Source: Malaya genurostris
Taxonomy: Eukaryota > Arthropoda > Insecta > Diptera > Culicidae
Direction of reading: 5' to 3'
NCBI RefSeq assembly: GCF_030247185.1
Contig: NC_080572.1
Coordinates: 99,125,198-99,189,197, forward strand
Length of the DNA: 64,000 nucleotides
In this document: piece by piece, positions 34,756-46,421 of the stretch
How positions within the stretch are numbered: position 1 is the stretch's first letter
Layout of the letters: every line of letters begins with the position of its first letter
Notes under the pieces: generated by a model
What the model saw: the letters and a program-made list of their open reading frames with translations, nothing else
The model's database searches: none
What the model was told of the DNA's origin: nothing
Translations under genes and position numbers: made by a program

Positions 34756-37187
34756 TCGCGTAAATTGAGGTTGTAGTGTACCACTTCAGGAAACACTTCC
34801 AAGAATTCAGTATGAAATTCTGCGAATGATCTTGAAGCGTCCTCCCTGGTTTAGTACAAATGAGTTGCACTCACAAATTTAAATTCATTAGATGTAATGT
34901 CACATAGTAGTGTAAGCGAATTTCGAAAAAAATTCATTAAATCTTCAAACGAATCGATTAGCTTTTTGTACTAGTTAGTTTATATGTTCCTTTCCCCGTA
35001 ACACATTACATGTAGGCTTACAAATGAGCTACACAAAATCACATATTTTCGAAAAACAAATGGTGCCCTGATGGTAATAACCAAATAAATTCAGAATCGT
35101 GACTGAAATTTTTCGCAAGTGGTTTTCAGACAAAATATATCATCAATCAGAAAACTCATTCAAGAATATGTCACCACTGTTTTTTTGCAAACGCGATTCT
35201 CACTGGAACTTTTCTCATTTGACAAAAAATCAGTTGTCAAACGTTCACTAGCAAACATTCTCCTCGATGATATTTAAGGAAGAAGTTCGCACATTTAATG
35301 TACCTGATAAGATTTTCGAAGAGGCGATTTTTGGGAAATTAAATATCGTAGCCGTTATATCTCAACAGTTTCTAGAATACATGATCAACAAATTCGCAGA
35401 TAAACTGAACTTTTCCGAAAATGTTCCGCTGCGCCTGCTGAGTGTTCGAGTCATGCCAAATCCTGCGCTCCTGTTACTTCTATGAATCAAATTCATGCCA
35501 AATAGTGTTTTTTGTGTTTAATATAAATATTGAATGAGTGTTAAGCAACCAGTTGGAATAGAAACAGTTTTTTGTCGCTATAATCACTATTTGGCGTGGA
35601 ATATTTTTTCAATTATTTTGCATTTACTATTGTGTAGTGAAAACTGCATAACTAATATTATCAATCCAAACAGATGGTTTTCATAAAATCTAGAATTCAT
35701 TTCCCTAGTATTCATTTTATTGCGAATCAAACAACCGGTTGCGAAATCGAACCAGGCGAGTATCAGACGAGAACATGTGTTGAAACTACGAAACCGGCAT
35801 TATTTTCAACTCTGGTGATAAGTAAAGAGCATTCCTGAAGGTTACGAATTGTAAATTTTCACAGATTTGAGCACCCTCACGCTTATAAACTGACAAACTA
35901 TATTTATTCACATGCTCCTTTACTATTCCTTATCTCCCATCATTAGATTCCCTAAAGATTCAAAATACAGTTTTTCATACTGAGCCACCCTATGGTCACC
36001 AAGAATTTCTTAAATTATCGATTTCAAACTGCTATTGATCCACTTATCAACAGAGCAGTGATTCGATAGCAGTCAAGAGAATATTGTTGTTCATATTGAC
36101 CACTCTACGTGCATCGAAAATATCGCAATTGTTATTTCTTAATTGCAAAGTTTTCCAGTTTTATTTTTTTTATTGATGAGAATATAACAATTAAATCTTG
36201 CACGGATAGCTTCGGTGTCGAACTAAAGCGTAGTAAAAATTCTGCAACGAAATATCACCGGAGAATCTCCTTTTTTCCGATTATCATTTGATCGATGTTT
36301 CTGTGCGTGAAAATTCGTCATCACAAGGTACAGAGTTTTGTGGATGCTTATTTCAAGAATCATGTTTTTCAGTCACTGAGTTGTTTTTAAAAAGCCAAAG
36401 TATTTTTTTGTGCTCGTTGAGCGGAATCTCAAAAGAGAAATATCTTAAATATTTTAGTGCATAAACTAATTGAATAATAAACTGATGTTTGTGAAGATTC
36501 ATCTAGCAGTCGAGGAGAAAACTGTTTTTGCATTTTTCAAAAAATAACTGTTTTCCTAAGATTGTAAGTAGCACCTTTATTTTTTAATTCCGTGGACCAA
36601 ATATTAACAAACAAATGAGAAATAACAAATTTGACGTAACCTATTTTTTGTTAGTCATTAATTTTACACTCCATCCTTTCAACTATCACATCTGCAAGTG
36701 AAAATCCGAGCAGCAAAATATACTTACATGCACAAGTCACCGTTCCATGCGTGAAATCGATGTCCTAATCTTAATTGAAACAGCATATTTGCTATGCATT
36801 TAACATTCAGCTGCATCCACCTGCCACTGTCTGCCAGCAGTTACAACCAATTTTGACCTTTTAAGGAGTCGACTCACAACCGATCGAATCCATTCCGACA
36901 TAGCTACCAGCCACCAGTTCTTTGCAAAATTCCGGGATCCAAGAGGTTATTAATTATTTTATTTATCGACATTTTTATTAGCGATCGGTATCGCAAATAA
37001 AGTATATAAAATAAATCGTGGCCAGGCTAGAGCTATCGAAGATATTACCGAAACTTGCTGAGCGCAATGGCAGCAAGCTTCTTTTATTGGTAATCTCACT
37101 TCGTGCCCACGAGACTATTCCATTGCGGAAAGCATGGACCGTGGTAAAAAAAATACTTTGGTCTGACAACGAGTTTTTTTTTTGCAG
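34756..37187. other. AT-rich then non-repetitive stretch, no gene supported
   Basis: A 72-codon ORF at 35267-35485 and others have no domain. From about 36780 the sequence becomes GC-richer and non-repetitive up to a polypyrimidine tract (37171-37183). Confidence 0.35.
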
Positions 37188-37333
37188 GAGCAATGCGGAT
37201 AGCGGTAATATTCCTACTGTTTGCGTTGGGCGGCTTGGTGGATGAGGTTCACAGCAAAAACCTATCGCGAGGGGTATCTTTCTCGAATACAGCCAACAGA
37301 AATCTTGATCAACGTTCACTACATTCGCAATGA
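37188..37333 (+). CDS. Candidate exon encoding a signal peptide
   Basis: A strong acceptor (ten T residues then GCAG, ending 37187) is followed after 5 bases by an ATG at 37193. The frame MRIAVIFLLFALGG...VHSK is a typical secretion signal, with likely cleavage after the HS/K region. Unspliced, it ends at 37333 after 46 residues. Alternatively a GTATCT donor at 37274 would end the exon in phase 0 after 27 codons. I see no convincing next exon. It may be a small secreted peptide gene or a chance hydrophobic ORF. Confidence 0.35.
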
Positions 37334-38769
37334 AGTGTTGGGTGGAATTTTGGAATTTTGGTTTGTCTCAAGAAGATCAAATATTCGCCAATTAGAGCGA
37401 GGAAGCCGGAAAGCTTAGCCTCTGTGTCGTTGAATGGCTCAAAAACAGCTTTCTATTTGAAGGTCTTTTCACTGTTGAAACTCCTGACTGCACTCTGCTG
37501 AAATGTATTTGTCGTGAAGCAAAAGATATCCCTTGAAAATAACTGACCAAATAAACGGAATTATGTACCGATCAATTGCAGTCGAATAGCCCGACACCGA
37601 AGCCGAGCTAGATGCAACATAATCCAGAAGGTTCAACCAAGACTCGAAATTGTAGTAGATGTCGCAATCAACTGTGGATATTTCTCACCAACAAATATCT
37701 GCATGTCCTTTTCCGAGAACAAAATGTTAGCAGGCCAAGTAATTCGGATCCGCACCAAGTCAGCCGCGTACGTGATCCATACAAATGCCATATAAAACGC
37801 ACACCGCGCGCGTCGATGTCTAGAACAACAAGACCATATCGGGCCACAGAGTAGCAAACTTGAAAGAGCAGAACAAGCGCAAAGAGGTAGCATATCTACA
37901 CTGACATCCGAAGGATATATGTCACACGGCATTGATTTATGCTATCGATTTGATATGTATATGCATGCGCGCATCTACATACATACGAGCCCTTCCTGCC
38001 CGCCGCAGCAGGATCACGGACAGCAAGCGGGAGCAGATCCTACCAATAATAATCAGCAGCTGCTGAAAAGGGCACCCGGCTGGCCGGTCGTCCAGCCAAC
38101 TAGAATCGGCATCGACATTTTTCGAGACGGACTGGCAGACCACTGCAGCATCTAGATCGTCGGAACGCATTCGAGGTAGAACGAAAGAGCACAACAAGCG
38201 ATTACAGACGTGAAAGCCGCGCTTCTTGATTTCCATTCTTGCCACATAAGTTTTCTGGAGTGCCGCAGTTTTCCTCCCTACCAGTAAACCCTCTCTAGGT
38301 GGCAAGCGGAGATTGGCTGGCAAGGACCGGTACGATTTTCCAGCATTTTATGAACTCACTTTCGATACGCTTGTTGGTACGCGTACGTAGATAGCGCATA
38401 CACACGGTTCTAGGGACATCCGAGGGGGGGATGTTTTGGGATTGAGGAAATCAGGAAAATAATAAGAAGGCAATAAGCATACACAAACAAGTCACCGTGG
38501 TGCGCACGATTATTTGAAATGCCAATAAGCGAGATGGTTTCGCCAGCTTCTCGTGGCATCTCACCACGATGAGCAGTGACGAGCAAGAACAAGAAGATAA
38601 AACTCGATCAGAACGGATTCGATCCGGCAGAAACGGTTACCAGTTTTACCGATTGTCCGTTGGAATCTTTATAGAACTCTGGCAATTGTTTTTTGTACGA
38701 AACTAACAAAATAAATTTTTGTATTTTGTGATGTTCCAAAATGTTGGCATGTTTTTTTTCTGTTTTTAG
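37334..38769. other. Non-repetitive GC-richer region
   Basis: No gene was recognised. Minus-strand (37937-38323, 128 codons) and plus-strand ORFs lack domains. A short G-run lies at 38424. Confidence 0.35.
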
Positions 38770-39010
38770 TCCAGAAGCAATGGCTTCCTGATTTCAGATT
38801 ATCGACATGTACATTTAAACATTGTACACCTGAAGATTTGGAACATATACAAAAGAAAATCGTTCAGATCGGCTTTAACGAAGTCAGAGAATCTAACATT
38901 GGTTTGTGTGGATAAACCAGCAACGATTGATACTTTGGAAACCAATATTAAACGTGTTATTGCTGAAATACGCCCTCAAAAGCTTGGTCAAAAATTGAAC
39001 CTTGAATAAG
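38770..39010 (+). pseudogene. Tc1/mariner-type transposase C-terminal relic
   Basis: The plus-strand frame ending at 39009 reads VCVDKPATIDTLETNIKR, then VIAEIRPQKLGQKLNLE. This follows the DKPxTIxxLExNIxRVIxEIRPQ pattern of the extreme C-terminus of a common arthropod IS630-Tc1-mariner family. Upstream to ~38770 is decayed. No catalytic residues are preserved. Confidence 0.6.
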
Positions 39011-40549
39011 AACAAAAAGTTTGTTGGAGCATACAAAAAACTTAACCTTTCCAATTTAAATTTTGATGTGGACCCATCTTTGTTTTCTATATAGGGGTGC
39101 AAATTAGAAACTCAAGGAAAAATTCATGTAGAAATGTGGTCAGGTTTTAAACACTTACAGCTTAGTCTATTTTGAATCAATTATTAATATTATTTCATCA
39201 TTTGATTGGAAATATTTCTAAGATTCGATTTGAATGTATCAAGCCACGTATTCTCAATTATAAATGATTTTGTCTGCTAAAAATCTCCGACATGTCCTAT
39301 TTTGTCTGCTAAAAATCTCCGACATATCAGATTTCCCTGCCACAGACGACGAATTTGAAGGAGTAAGCGATATATCAAAGGGAAAGCATCGCTCTGATTG
39401 GTCAACCGATGCAAAAGCGAAGCTGTTGGAAGCACATGAATCTATAAATAGAAGCAAAATTATAGCGAACGTTTCAGTCCTACGCGTAGCATGCTAGAGT
39501 TGTTGCTAGACAGTAAGACAAAAAGTGCCATAAAACGATTTGAAGCTTTAATTGGTATGCTCTGATCTTGTGTCATGCAAGCTCGGATGAAATTCCATGT
39601 TATGTCGTTTCGCCTGAGAAATTGACAACTACCCCAGGGTAAATGTTGAGTGCGTAAGATAAATTTCTTATTTATATAAGATGAACTCGATTGATAATGA
39701 GAAATAGTTTATCACTTCAACCGAAATCGCAGAATGGTAGAGAAACTTAACGCTATAATCACTGCTTGCATACAAAACTTGAACACAAGCTTGACGAAGA
39801 GAAGCTTTAATATAAAAATCCGTATCGCAAGTACATTTTAGTCCAAATTTGTGAAAATCTATTCATCCGTCTCTGAGAAAAAGATCCGTTTTTGTGTTAT
39901 TGATCACTATTTCCGGAACCCGAAAATGGGAATAGCAGAAATCAGTTCGTTTGACCAGCAACTAACACAACTTACAAGTTGAAACAATTTTGATTTAAAA
40001 TTTACTTTTTTTTCTTTTTACCATTATCGTTCTAAATGACGGGTTGCAATTTTAGACACACCTAGTCCTATAACTCCGAAACCGAAAGTCGGATTTTGAC
40101 AAAAGTCGGAAGTCGTATCCGAATGAAATGTGCATAGTTTTTGTCAGTCGTTACTCGTTTACATCCGAGGCATTAGAAAAAAAATTGCACCTCTTGAAGC
40201 AAACTGAAAACAATGATCTATCTGATTTTAAATACATGTGATTGTCTTCATAGTATACATAAGTATTTTTTATGACTTCTTTGAACTTTGTTCTAATGAT
40301 TGACTTTTCTAATTTTCAATTTCCAATTATAACCGTCACCCGTTTTAGAGCTGTGTTTGAATGGGAAGCAATTGCATGTATATTTTCTACAATTATTGAA
40401 CTACTCAATTTCTTATAATTTATTATAACATACAACACAACAAATTTGTAATGAATTTCTACTAGAGCAGTTAGTGGAATTTATTAACAACTATGTTACA
40501 TCTAAATTCTACATCTGTTACATCTTACATCTACATTCTATTAGATAAA
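39011..40549. other. Decayed repeats and AT-rich DNA
   Basis: Includes a 31-bp tandem duplication at 39269-39330 (TTTGTCTGCTAAAAATCTCC, then GACAT, twice) and degenerate units of the CTGAACCGATTTT family in reverse or forward order near 39840-40140. No gene is seen. Confidence 0.45.
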
Positions 40550-41640
40550 AAAATAAGTTCGTGCTGTTTTTTCGAAATTTTAAAATTTTATTGGCAGTAA
40601 ATGGTTACAAAGTCAATATTCAATTTATTGTGGTTCGTTAACCACTACTTTTCCCATTTTGGCTATAAACGGATACCATTTAAAAAAAAAATCTACCGGT
40701 TTGGCTTCAATCAACGAGTCCATTTTTTTATTTCATCATAATTGGAGAAGTAATGCTCAGTCAGATTATGTTGCATCAACCGGAACAAAAAAGTAATCGG
40801 AAATGCAATGTCTGGGCTCTACGGCGCGTGGAGCAGGATTTTTCATTTGAGCGTTTTTAAGTACGTTTTTACCGGCTGTGCAGTATCTATAGGTGTATTG
40901 TGGCCATTTTGTTGTACTACTTGGCTCAAATACATCAATTGTCGTCGACAGACCTCCCCCGTGATCCTTTTACTCGGTTGCATTAGTTCACCACACCCAA
41001 CTGGTACCATGAATATTCTGAACGGCCGTCGATGATGATGCATGGCCGGGGTATTCATACGTTTCTTTTGTGCCGTTTGAGCAGTTGTTCACACGTGAAG
41101 AAACGGTGATCGACGTCCCCTGGGTTCAATTCATACGGCACCCGATTATCAGCCTTTCGGATCATTCACATTGCTTTCAAACGTTGGCAATTGGCTAGTT
41201 GAGTAACTCCGAGTGATATTGCAAGTTTCTCTTGCGTTTGCGACGGGTCGTAATCGGGCAATTCGTTCAATTCTACATTCTCAAACTTTGGTGGCTCTCT
41301 GGCTCTTTCTTCATCGTACAAATAAAAATTGCCACTTTTAAACTGTGCAAACCACATCCGACACGTTCGTTCAGCTAGAATATGTTCACCATACACTTCC
41401 ATCAAAATACGATCCCTTTCGGTAGCTGTTTTCTTCATATAGAAATAACAATTCGCAAAAAAACACTCTATTCGTCAAAAAATTGGACATTTTCATAGTA
41501 ATAAACGTATTTCTGTTTACGCTTCAGCTAAATGACACATATCGACTCTGAAACTGTATGAAATTGTATTTGGGAAGGTAAATCACTGGAACAAAAATCA
41601 AGCTACGCCTTCTGTTAGAAACGGCACGAACTTGTTTATA
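40550..41640 (-). mobile_element. Mariner element, near full extent but decayed
   Basis: The ends share AAGTTCGTGCTGTTTTTTCG (40555-40574) and, on the other strand, AAGTTCGTGCCGTTTCT (from 41634). Minus-strand transposase: start region MKKTATERDRILMEVYGEH (41438), a second helix-turn-helix with SLGVTQLANCQRLKAM, linker RVPYELNPGD in another frame, then a jump that deletes the first catalytic Asp. A frameshifted C-terminal half carries RRQLMYLSQVVQQNG, VKTYLKTLK and a NGIRL-like end. There are several stops. Exact boundaries are uncertain by about 5 bases. Confidence 0.8.
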
Positions 41641-41916
41641 CACTTATTATTACGAATCTATTCATACACTCATTACTAGTTCACAATCACATGTGTCGCC
41701 TGTAAAAGCCAATATAGGATAAATCCTTCGGCGTTGCATAAACACAACCATTTTTCTAATACGTTTTAATGTAGGACTACGTCTTTCTTCACTATACCCT
41801 GCTGGTCATTGTGAACAACAACGGAGAAAATTTTACAAATGTTTCCTCAAAGAGCTGTGAAGAATGTTTCACATTCGAGGTAATATAATCAATATTTTCT
41901 TTTTTTTACATTTCGT
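41641..41916. other. Short unassigned gap
   Basis: No gene or repeat was recognised. Confidence 0.3.
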
Positions 41917-42640
41917 CTTCGACTCATTAGGCCATTAACAGTTTATGTTGAACTGCTACCCAAGTAGCAAACATTGTTCTAGCATTGTATTTCTTCACTC
42001 TTCTCGCAACGATTGTGCGATTGAAAAAGCGCAGTTTGCTTGTATGATGTGCAACAAGTTTCTTGTTTGATTTGTTTCATAGCAGTAGAAACCGAAAATG
42101 AAACTGCTCAAATGAATTTATTGTAGAATCAGTTAAATAAACCGAAGTGGAACTTGAGGTTTTTGATTTGGTTTTACAAGCAGTAATATGAACGATTTTC
42201 ACAATTGTTACAAAAACATTTAAAATCATTTGTCAAACATTTCTAACATGAATAACCATTTTGTAGCAATTGTGAAACATGCCAATTTCAGCAAGTTTTA
42301 ATTGCTACTTGGGTAACGTCATCTAACGGTTCTACATAAATCACGTATGCTTAGCGGTTTATTTTTCTTTGCGTCTTAGATTCGTCACTACTTTATGTTG
42401 AACTGTTATGCCACCTAACAGTTCAACATAAGCTGCTAAGTAGACGAAATGTCAATGCTTTTTGCAAATCCTTTTTGTATTGCTCCGGAGTGCGACGGCT
42501 TTACTGACGTGCCCAACAAAAACGTTGTCTTCAGCTTCTACTATCCGATGTTGTTTATGTTGAACCGTTAGGTAGGGTTAGCAGTTCAAAATATACTGCT
42601 AATGCAATAAGTCGATGATGCAACATAAAAACAAAAAAGC
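41917..42640. repeat. MITE-like family with GCAGTT...AACTGC palindromes (copies 2 and 3), one interrupted
   Basis: A head TTTCGTCTTCGACTCATTAG (41921) and palindrome ending AACTGCTA (41958) are split by the MITE 41959-42313 and resume at 42316. A second unit runs from GCGTCTTAGATTCGTC (42373) through ACTGACGTGCCCAACAAAAA to AGTTCAAAATATACTGC and TCGATGATGCAACAT. The body matches 52465-52815 (ACTGACGTGCCGAACGAAAA). Confidence 0.72.
41959..42313. mobile_element. 355-bp MITE with CCCAAGTAGCAA inverted ends and TA duplication
   Basis: Perfect 12-bp terminal inverted repeats CCCAAGTAGCAA/TTGCTACTTGGG are flanked by TA at 41957-41958 and 42314-42315. The element is inserted in another MITE copy. 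No ORF is present. TA duplication and short ends fit a Tc1/mariner- or pogo-mobilised MITE. Confidence 0.88.
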
Positions 42641-43124
42641 AGTTACGTGCACTTAGCACATACTGAAACCCACGTGATACCAAAACCTTTAAATACTAAT
42701 ATTTTGTTCAATGATTTCTGCGATCTCTAGAAGCCTCATTTATACGACAATCGCGTCACTATTGTATCAATCTTCAATGTGAGCAGTTCTATTTTCGAAG
42801 CATATTTCACTTCTACTTTCAGCTTCTAATCATGTGTATGTGAGGGAAATTCATAGCACAGTGTAAAACATCGGAGAAATCATATGGACAGCATTGTGAT
42901 AATATCAATTGATGTAATTTATAGCCCTCTTCAGATCTTCAAAGGCTCAAATGGTTCTTTTCAGGACATCAGAAATATCATAAATACCGTATTCAGAAAA
43001 CTGCATGAAATTGAATAATATTGAGACACCGAATTTTTATTTCGCACGACTCAAGTCCTACATCAATTTCGTTTATGCCTCTGACACTATCTACTCCAAG
43101 TTTTTTCCGGACCCAATTTGATGG
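42641..43124. other. Unassigned non-coding DNA
   Basis: No gene or repeat boundary was recognised. Confidence 0.3.
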
Positions 43125-43277
43125 CGTTTTTCGTTGAAAAACACTAGTGGCATGGATTGCTCTGGTTTTTCACTTTCGAGAAGAAATCGCAATAAAACAC
43201 CGTCAGAATGTTGCATTTCTGATCGAAAGTGCAAAACCAGAGCGATCCACGCCACCAGTGTTTTTCAATGAAAAACG
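43125..43277. repeat. Short foldback, ~55-bp arms
   Basis: The arms 43125-43180 and 43224-43277 are reverse complements with few mismatches (GTTGAAAAACACTAGTGGC against GCCACCAGTGTTTTTCAAT). The loop is about 43 bp. The size is compatible with a hairpin RNA or the core of a small MITE. Confidence 0.75.
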
Positions 43278-44998
43278 GAATGAGATTTTCATCCGCTTTA
43301 TACACTAAACCATAAAGTATTTAAAAAAATACCCTGAGTCCAAAGATATTATATCAACTCGTTCCAAAGATATTATATCAATTAACAGAAAGCTCCGAAG
43401 TACTATAAGCTGAGTGTTTATTTGTTTGGAGCATGAGCATGGGTCAGCTAGAGATTCTTCATTGGCTAGGAATTATACCCTAACCATCCGAACATACTGG
43501 CCTCCCTGTCTCAAGGGCACAACGCACCGAAGAGAAAATCATGCATAATCGCTCCCAATCCGTTGTCTTTATCGTGGACAACGGTTCGGTTACTTGGTGG
43601 AGTAGACAACACCGCTGTTGAACGATCAAGAATCACCGACCGGTATGGCAAAAAAAACTGTCCCCTCACATAATGCTGCGCTGCTGGGTCCACTTCGAGC
43701 TGGACGCGATTGCGTTGCAGCTTACCTGTTTTTTCCCGAACCCTGCATTGCAATGCGCCTTATTTGATATTCGTTTGCTTATTTTTTATGCTGATTTTAT
43801 GGGTAGCATAAGGCGGCTTGGATCGAAACGGGATAAACTACATGCAGACAGGGGAAAAAGCCGGCTGACGAATGCATTTTCTTTCGCTGCATCCCCGCCC
43901 CGGGTATCCCGAAAATCAACAGAAGCGAAAAAAATGAATATTTTTTTGTTCCTTACTTCAGCCAGTTTGGACACTTTTTTGCCCCAAACGCTGTTGACAG
44001 TCCAAAGAAATGACACACCAATGCCGAGTTTTCAAATTCAAACGAGATTTATGGTGATATAAATTTGAAATGCTGAATTTTTGGTCTCGAATCTAACCGA
44101 TCAAACTGTCAGCCAATGCGAAACTCTTCTGTTGAAACTCGAAATTAACCGAAAATGTACCCTTTTCCAAGGTCTAGCAAATCATCACATCGGAACCGGC
44201 CAGCTCACCTTTGTTTTGTTTTCTTAGTTTACGCTCTGCTGATCACATATCGTCAAATTAGGGTGCCATCCCCAAGAAAACGCAGAAGTCGAAGAAGTCT
44301 ACATCGATATAAAAGTGAATACCTTTTCGAAAAAAAATGTACCACTTGTCGATTCGGGTTGCTCTGACGAACGTAATTACCGAACAGGATGGGTGTGGAT
44401 AAATTTTGTACTGTGAATGACTGGTTGACCACTTCATGAAATAAAAAAATGAACCAAAGTCATGCCTCAGTAATGCGTTCAAATACTTACTTCCGATAGC
44501 TAGAACTGACTTCCGGTAATTGGGGTGCAGTGAAGGCGCAATAGACAAAATGTTCCTTCGCGGAGGATGTTTTTTTTTGGAATGAAAAATCTTTCCGATT
44601 GTATAAAGATCTATATGGGTGATCTTATAGTAAACGTATAGAAATGCATAGTTTGAACATAAGAATTATGAGTTTAGACGGAGCTACTGTTATTCTGCTT
44701 TTTTCTATGCGCTCGCACTACATCGACGTCTGGTGACTGTTTTTGTTATTCAACTATGATATCAGTAACAGATCCGGGAAAGTAACCCGATGAATGCGTA
44801 CTTTTTGCATGTACACAGTGCACGATCGACGAATTGGCAAAGTGAAGAATCCAACCTCAATTGTCTTCCTACAAAATAATGTATTGATAGATCTATAAAT
44901 GTATAGCTTTCGATGTTGTTCGAGACATTAGAATATTAACACCTAGTAATTTGAAAGGTAATTTGCATAATTATTTTTTACAAAACCATTAGTCTATT
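43278..44998. other. Mostly non-repetitive, no gene supported
   Basis: A short tandem copy of CCAAAGATATTATATCAA lies at 43338-43355 and 43366-43383. A GC-richer part at 43490-43920 has domain-free ORFs on both strands. Nothing else was recognised. Confidence 0.35.
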
Positions 44999-45156
44999 GT
45001 GCATGATAAGTTAAAAAAGCATTTATTCAAAAATCCATATTCTATTTCCGAAATCCAGAGACGCCCAGAACGGCCATTAGATACTATGCTTGATTTACTT
45101 TCATCTTTTACTGAGATTGATATCGAAGTTTGGGTTGCATTCATGGAGAGTTTTAT

Positions 45157-45430
45157 CTATTTTTTTTTAATAATATCTGGAAGGGGGTCGGCTCTTTGTT
45201 TCCTATAAGAGCCGTCATTGATTTTTTGGGTTATCAGATTATCATAATTTTTTTTGTCCATAATTACCACTTTGTTTCTTTTATCGACCTCAACACAAAA
45301 TACAGACTTTTCCCGCAATTGTTTCACTAGTTTTTTATCACCCATATTTTGTTGATTTTTCAATGAAGTATTATTAATGATATAAGCTACAATAGTTCTG
45401 GCATCATTAATTTGAGAAAAAGAAAGATAA
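45157..45430 (-). pseudogene. Penelope-like retroelement fragment (N-terminal to RT)
   Basis: The minus-strand frame reads NDARTIVAYIINNTSLKN, then KLVKQLREKSVFCVEVDK, RNKVVIMDKKNYDNLITQ and KINDGSYRKQRADPLPD. The pattern VxxDKxNKxVIMDKxxYDN followed by a short linker and xYR resembles the conserved block upstream of RT in Penelope-like elements. It stops after about 90 codons; sequence down to 44999 may be a decayed continuation. The assignment is moderate because no RT catalytic motif remains. Confidence 0.42.
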
Positions 45431-45618
45431 AAGGAACTTCACTGCAGCATTCTTTCAATAAACTTATAAAACCGATACACTGAAGAAGGATGTAAATAAC
45501 ATTCCGAAATACGCATCTGTAGTATAACGTTTGATACACTTTTGTGAAAATAGTGACTTTGTGAGAGTGTAAAGACGTGACATAGTGGAATTAAACGGTA
45601 CAACAACAGTACTAACGG

Positions 45619-46090
45619 GTGGCAACTAAAATTTTGGAATTTCTTTCTCAAGCTGTCAAAAAAGGACAAACATACTTGGAGAAGATCTGATTTATTGAAA
45701 TTAAAGATACATTGTTCATTGTTGAAAAAAAAGTGAACATTTGAAAACGGTCCGTAATCGGATGTTCGGCGAAGCTTCCATTTGATGTCGGGACAGGAGC
45801 GTTGTACGGCCTTCATGTCAACTTTGCGAATGCATCTCTCGATTCTACCAATCAACTGTTAGCAATTCGTGGCTCTCCAGTTATTTTTGTACACCAAGGA
45901 GCTCAAACCTCGAAGAAATCTTCGATTAGGCAACACTGAGGTAGATTTATTGGGTTGTGGTTTTTGGGTACAAATGGTATCGAATGGGTATTCAGGAACG
46001 ATTGTGGTTTTTGGCGCAATGCGATGACGCTTTATCGAGCCAAAACACGTATTGTCCATCAGCATGATGTTTTTGAAAAAAAAAAAACGG
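45619..46090 (-). pseudogene. IS630-Tc1-mariner transposase C-terminal relic
   Basis: On the minus strand, in shifting frames: MLMDNTCFGSIKRH (46065, possible first Asp region), INLPQCCLIEDFFEV (the Glu of the PQxRxIEDFW motif) and SLVYKNNWRATN, followed after one stop by QLIGRIERCIRKVDMKAVQR and KLRRTSDYGPF. This C-terminal pattern belongs to a DDE transposase subfamily distinct from the mariners and ITmD37E copies in this window. At least two frameshifts and a stop make it non-functional. Confidence 0.6.
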
Positions 46091-46421
46091 GATCAAAGCT
46101 TTCTACAAACATTCGTTCTGGTACACATCTTGATTGATTGCCAACCCAGATGGCTTGAACCATGGCTTAGAAATGCCTTTCTTGGAAATGACAATGTACA
46201 GCATCACTTATGTTTAAACTAATATTTTAGGTTCGGATGTACAGTAGAACTATCCGTTGAATAGTATCGATCGTTTGCGTGAATCTGGAATCTGGAATCT
46301 TTTGGGACGTTTGCAGGCGCGGTACGACCGGAATCCTCGAAAACGAATGCGCCGAATTATACTATATGCCGAGCTATAAATTGTTTGGCAGATCATGTTC
46401 AGAGAACCCAGGATTGTCTTA
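46091..46421. other. Unassigned non-coding DNA
   Basis: No gene or repeat was recognised up to the mariner boundary at 46422. Confidence 0.3.

Noticed and set aside
39269..39330. CRISPR-like or satellite array
   Set aside because: Only two tandem copies of a 31-bp unit without spacers, in an animal genome.
43733..43753. Minus-strand ATG-to-donor exon (MQGSGKN, GTAAGC), also phase 2
   Set aside because: Only seven codons on the opposite strand with no promoter or context support; judged chance.
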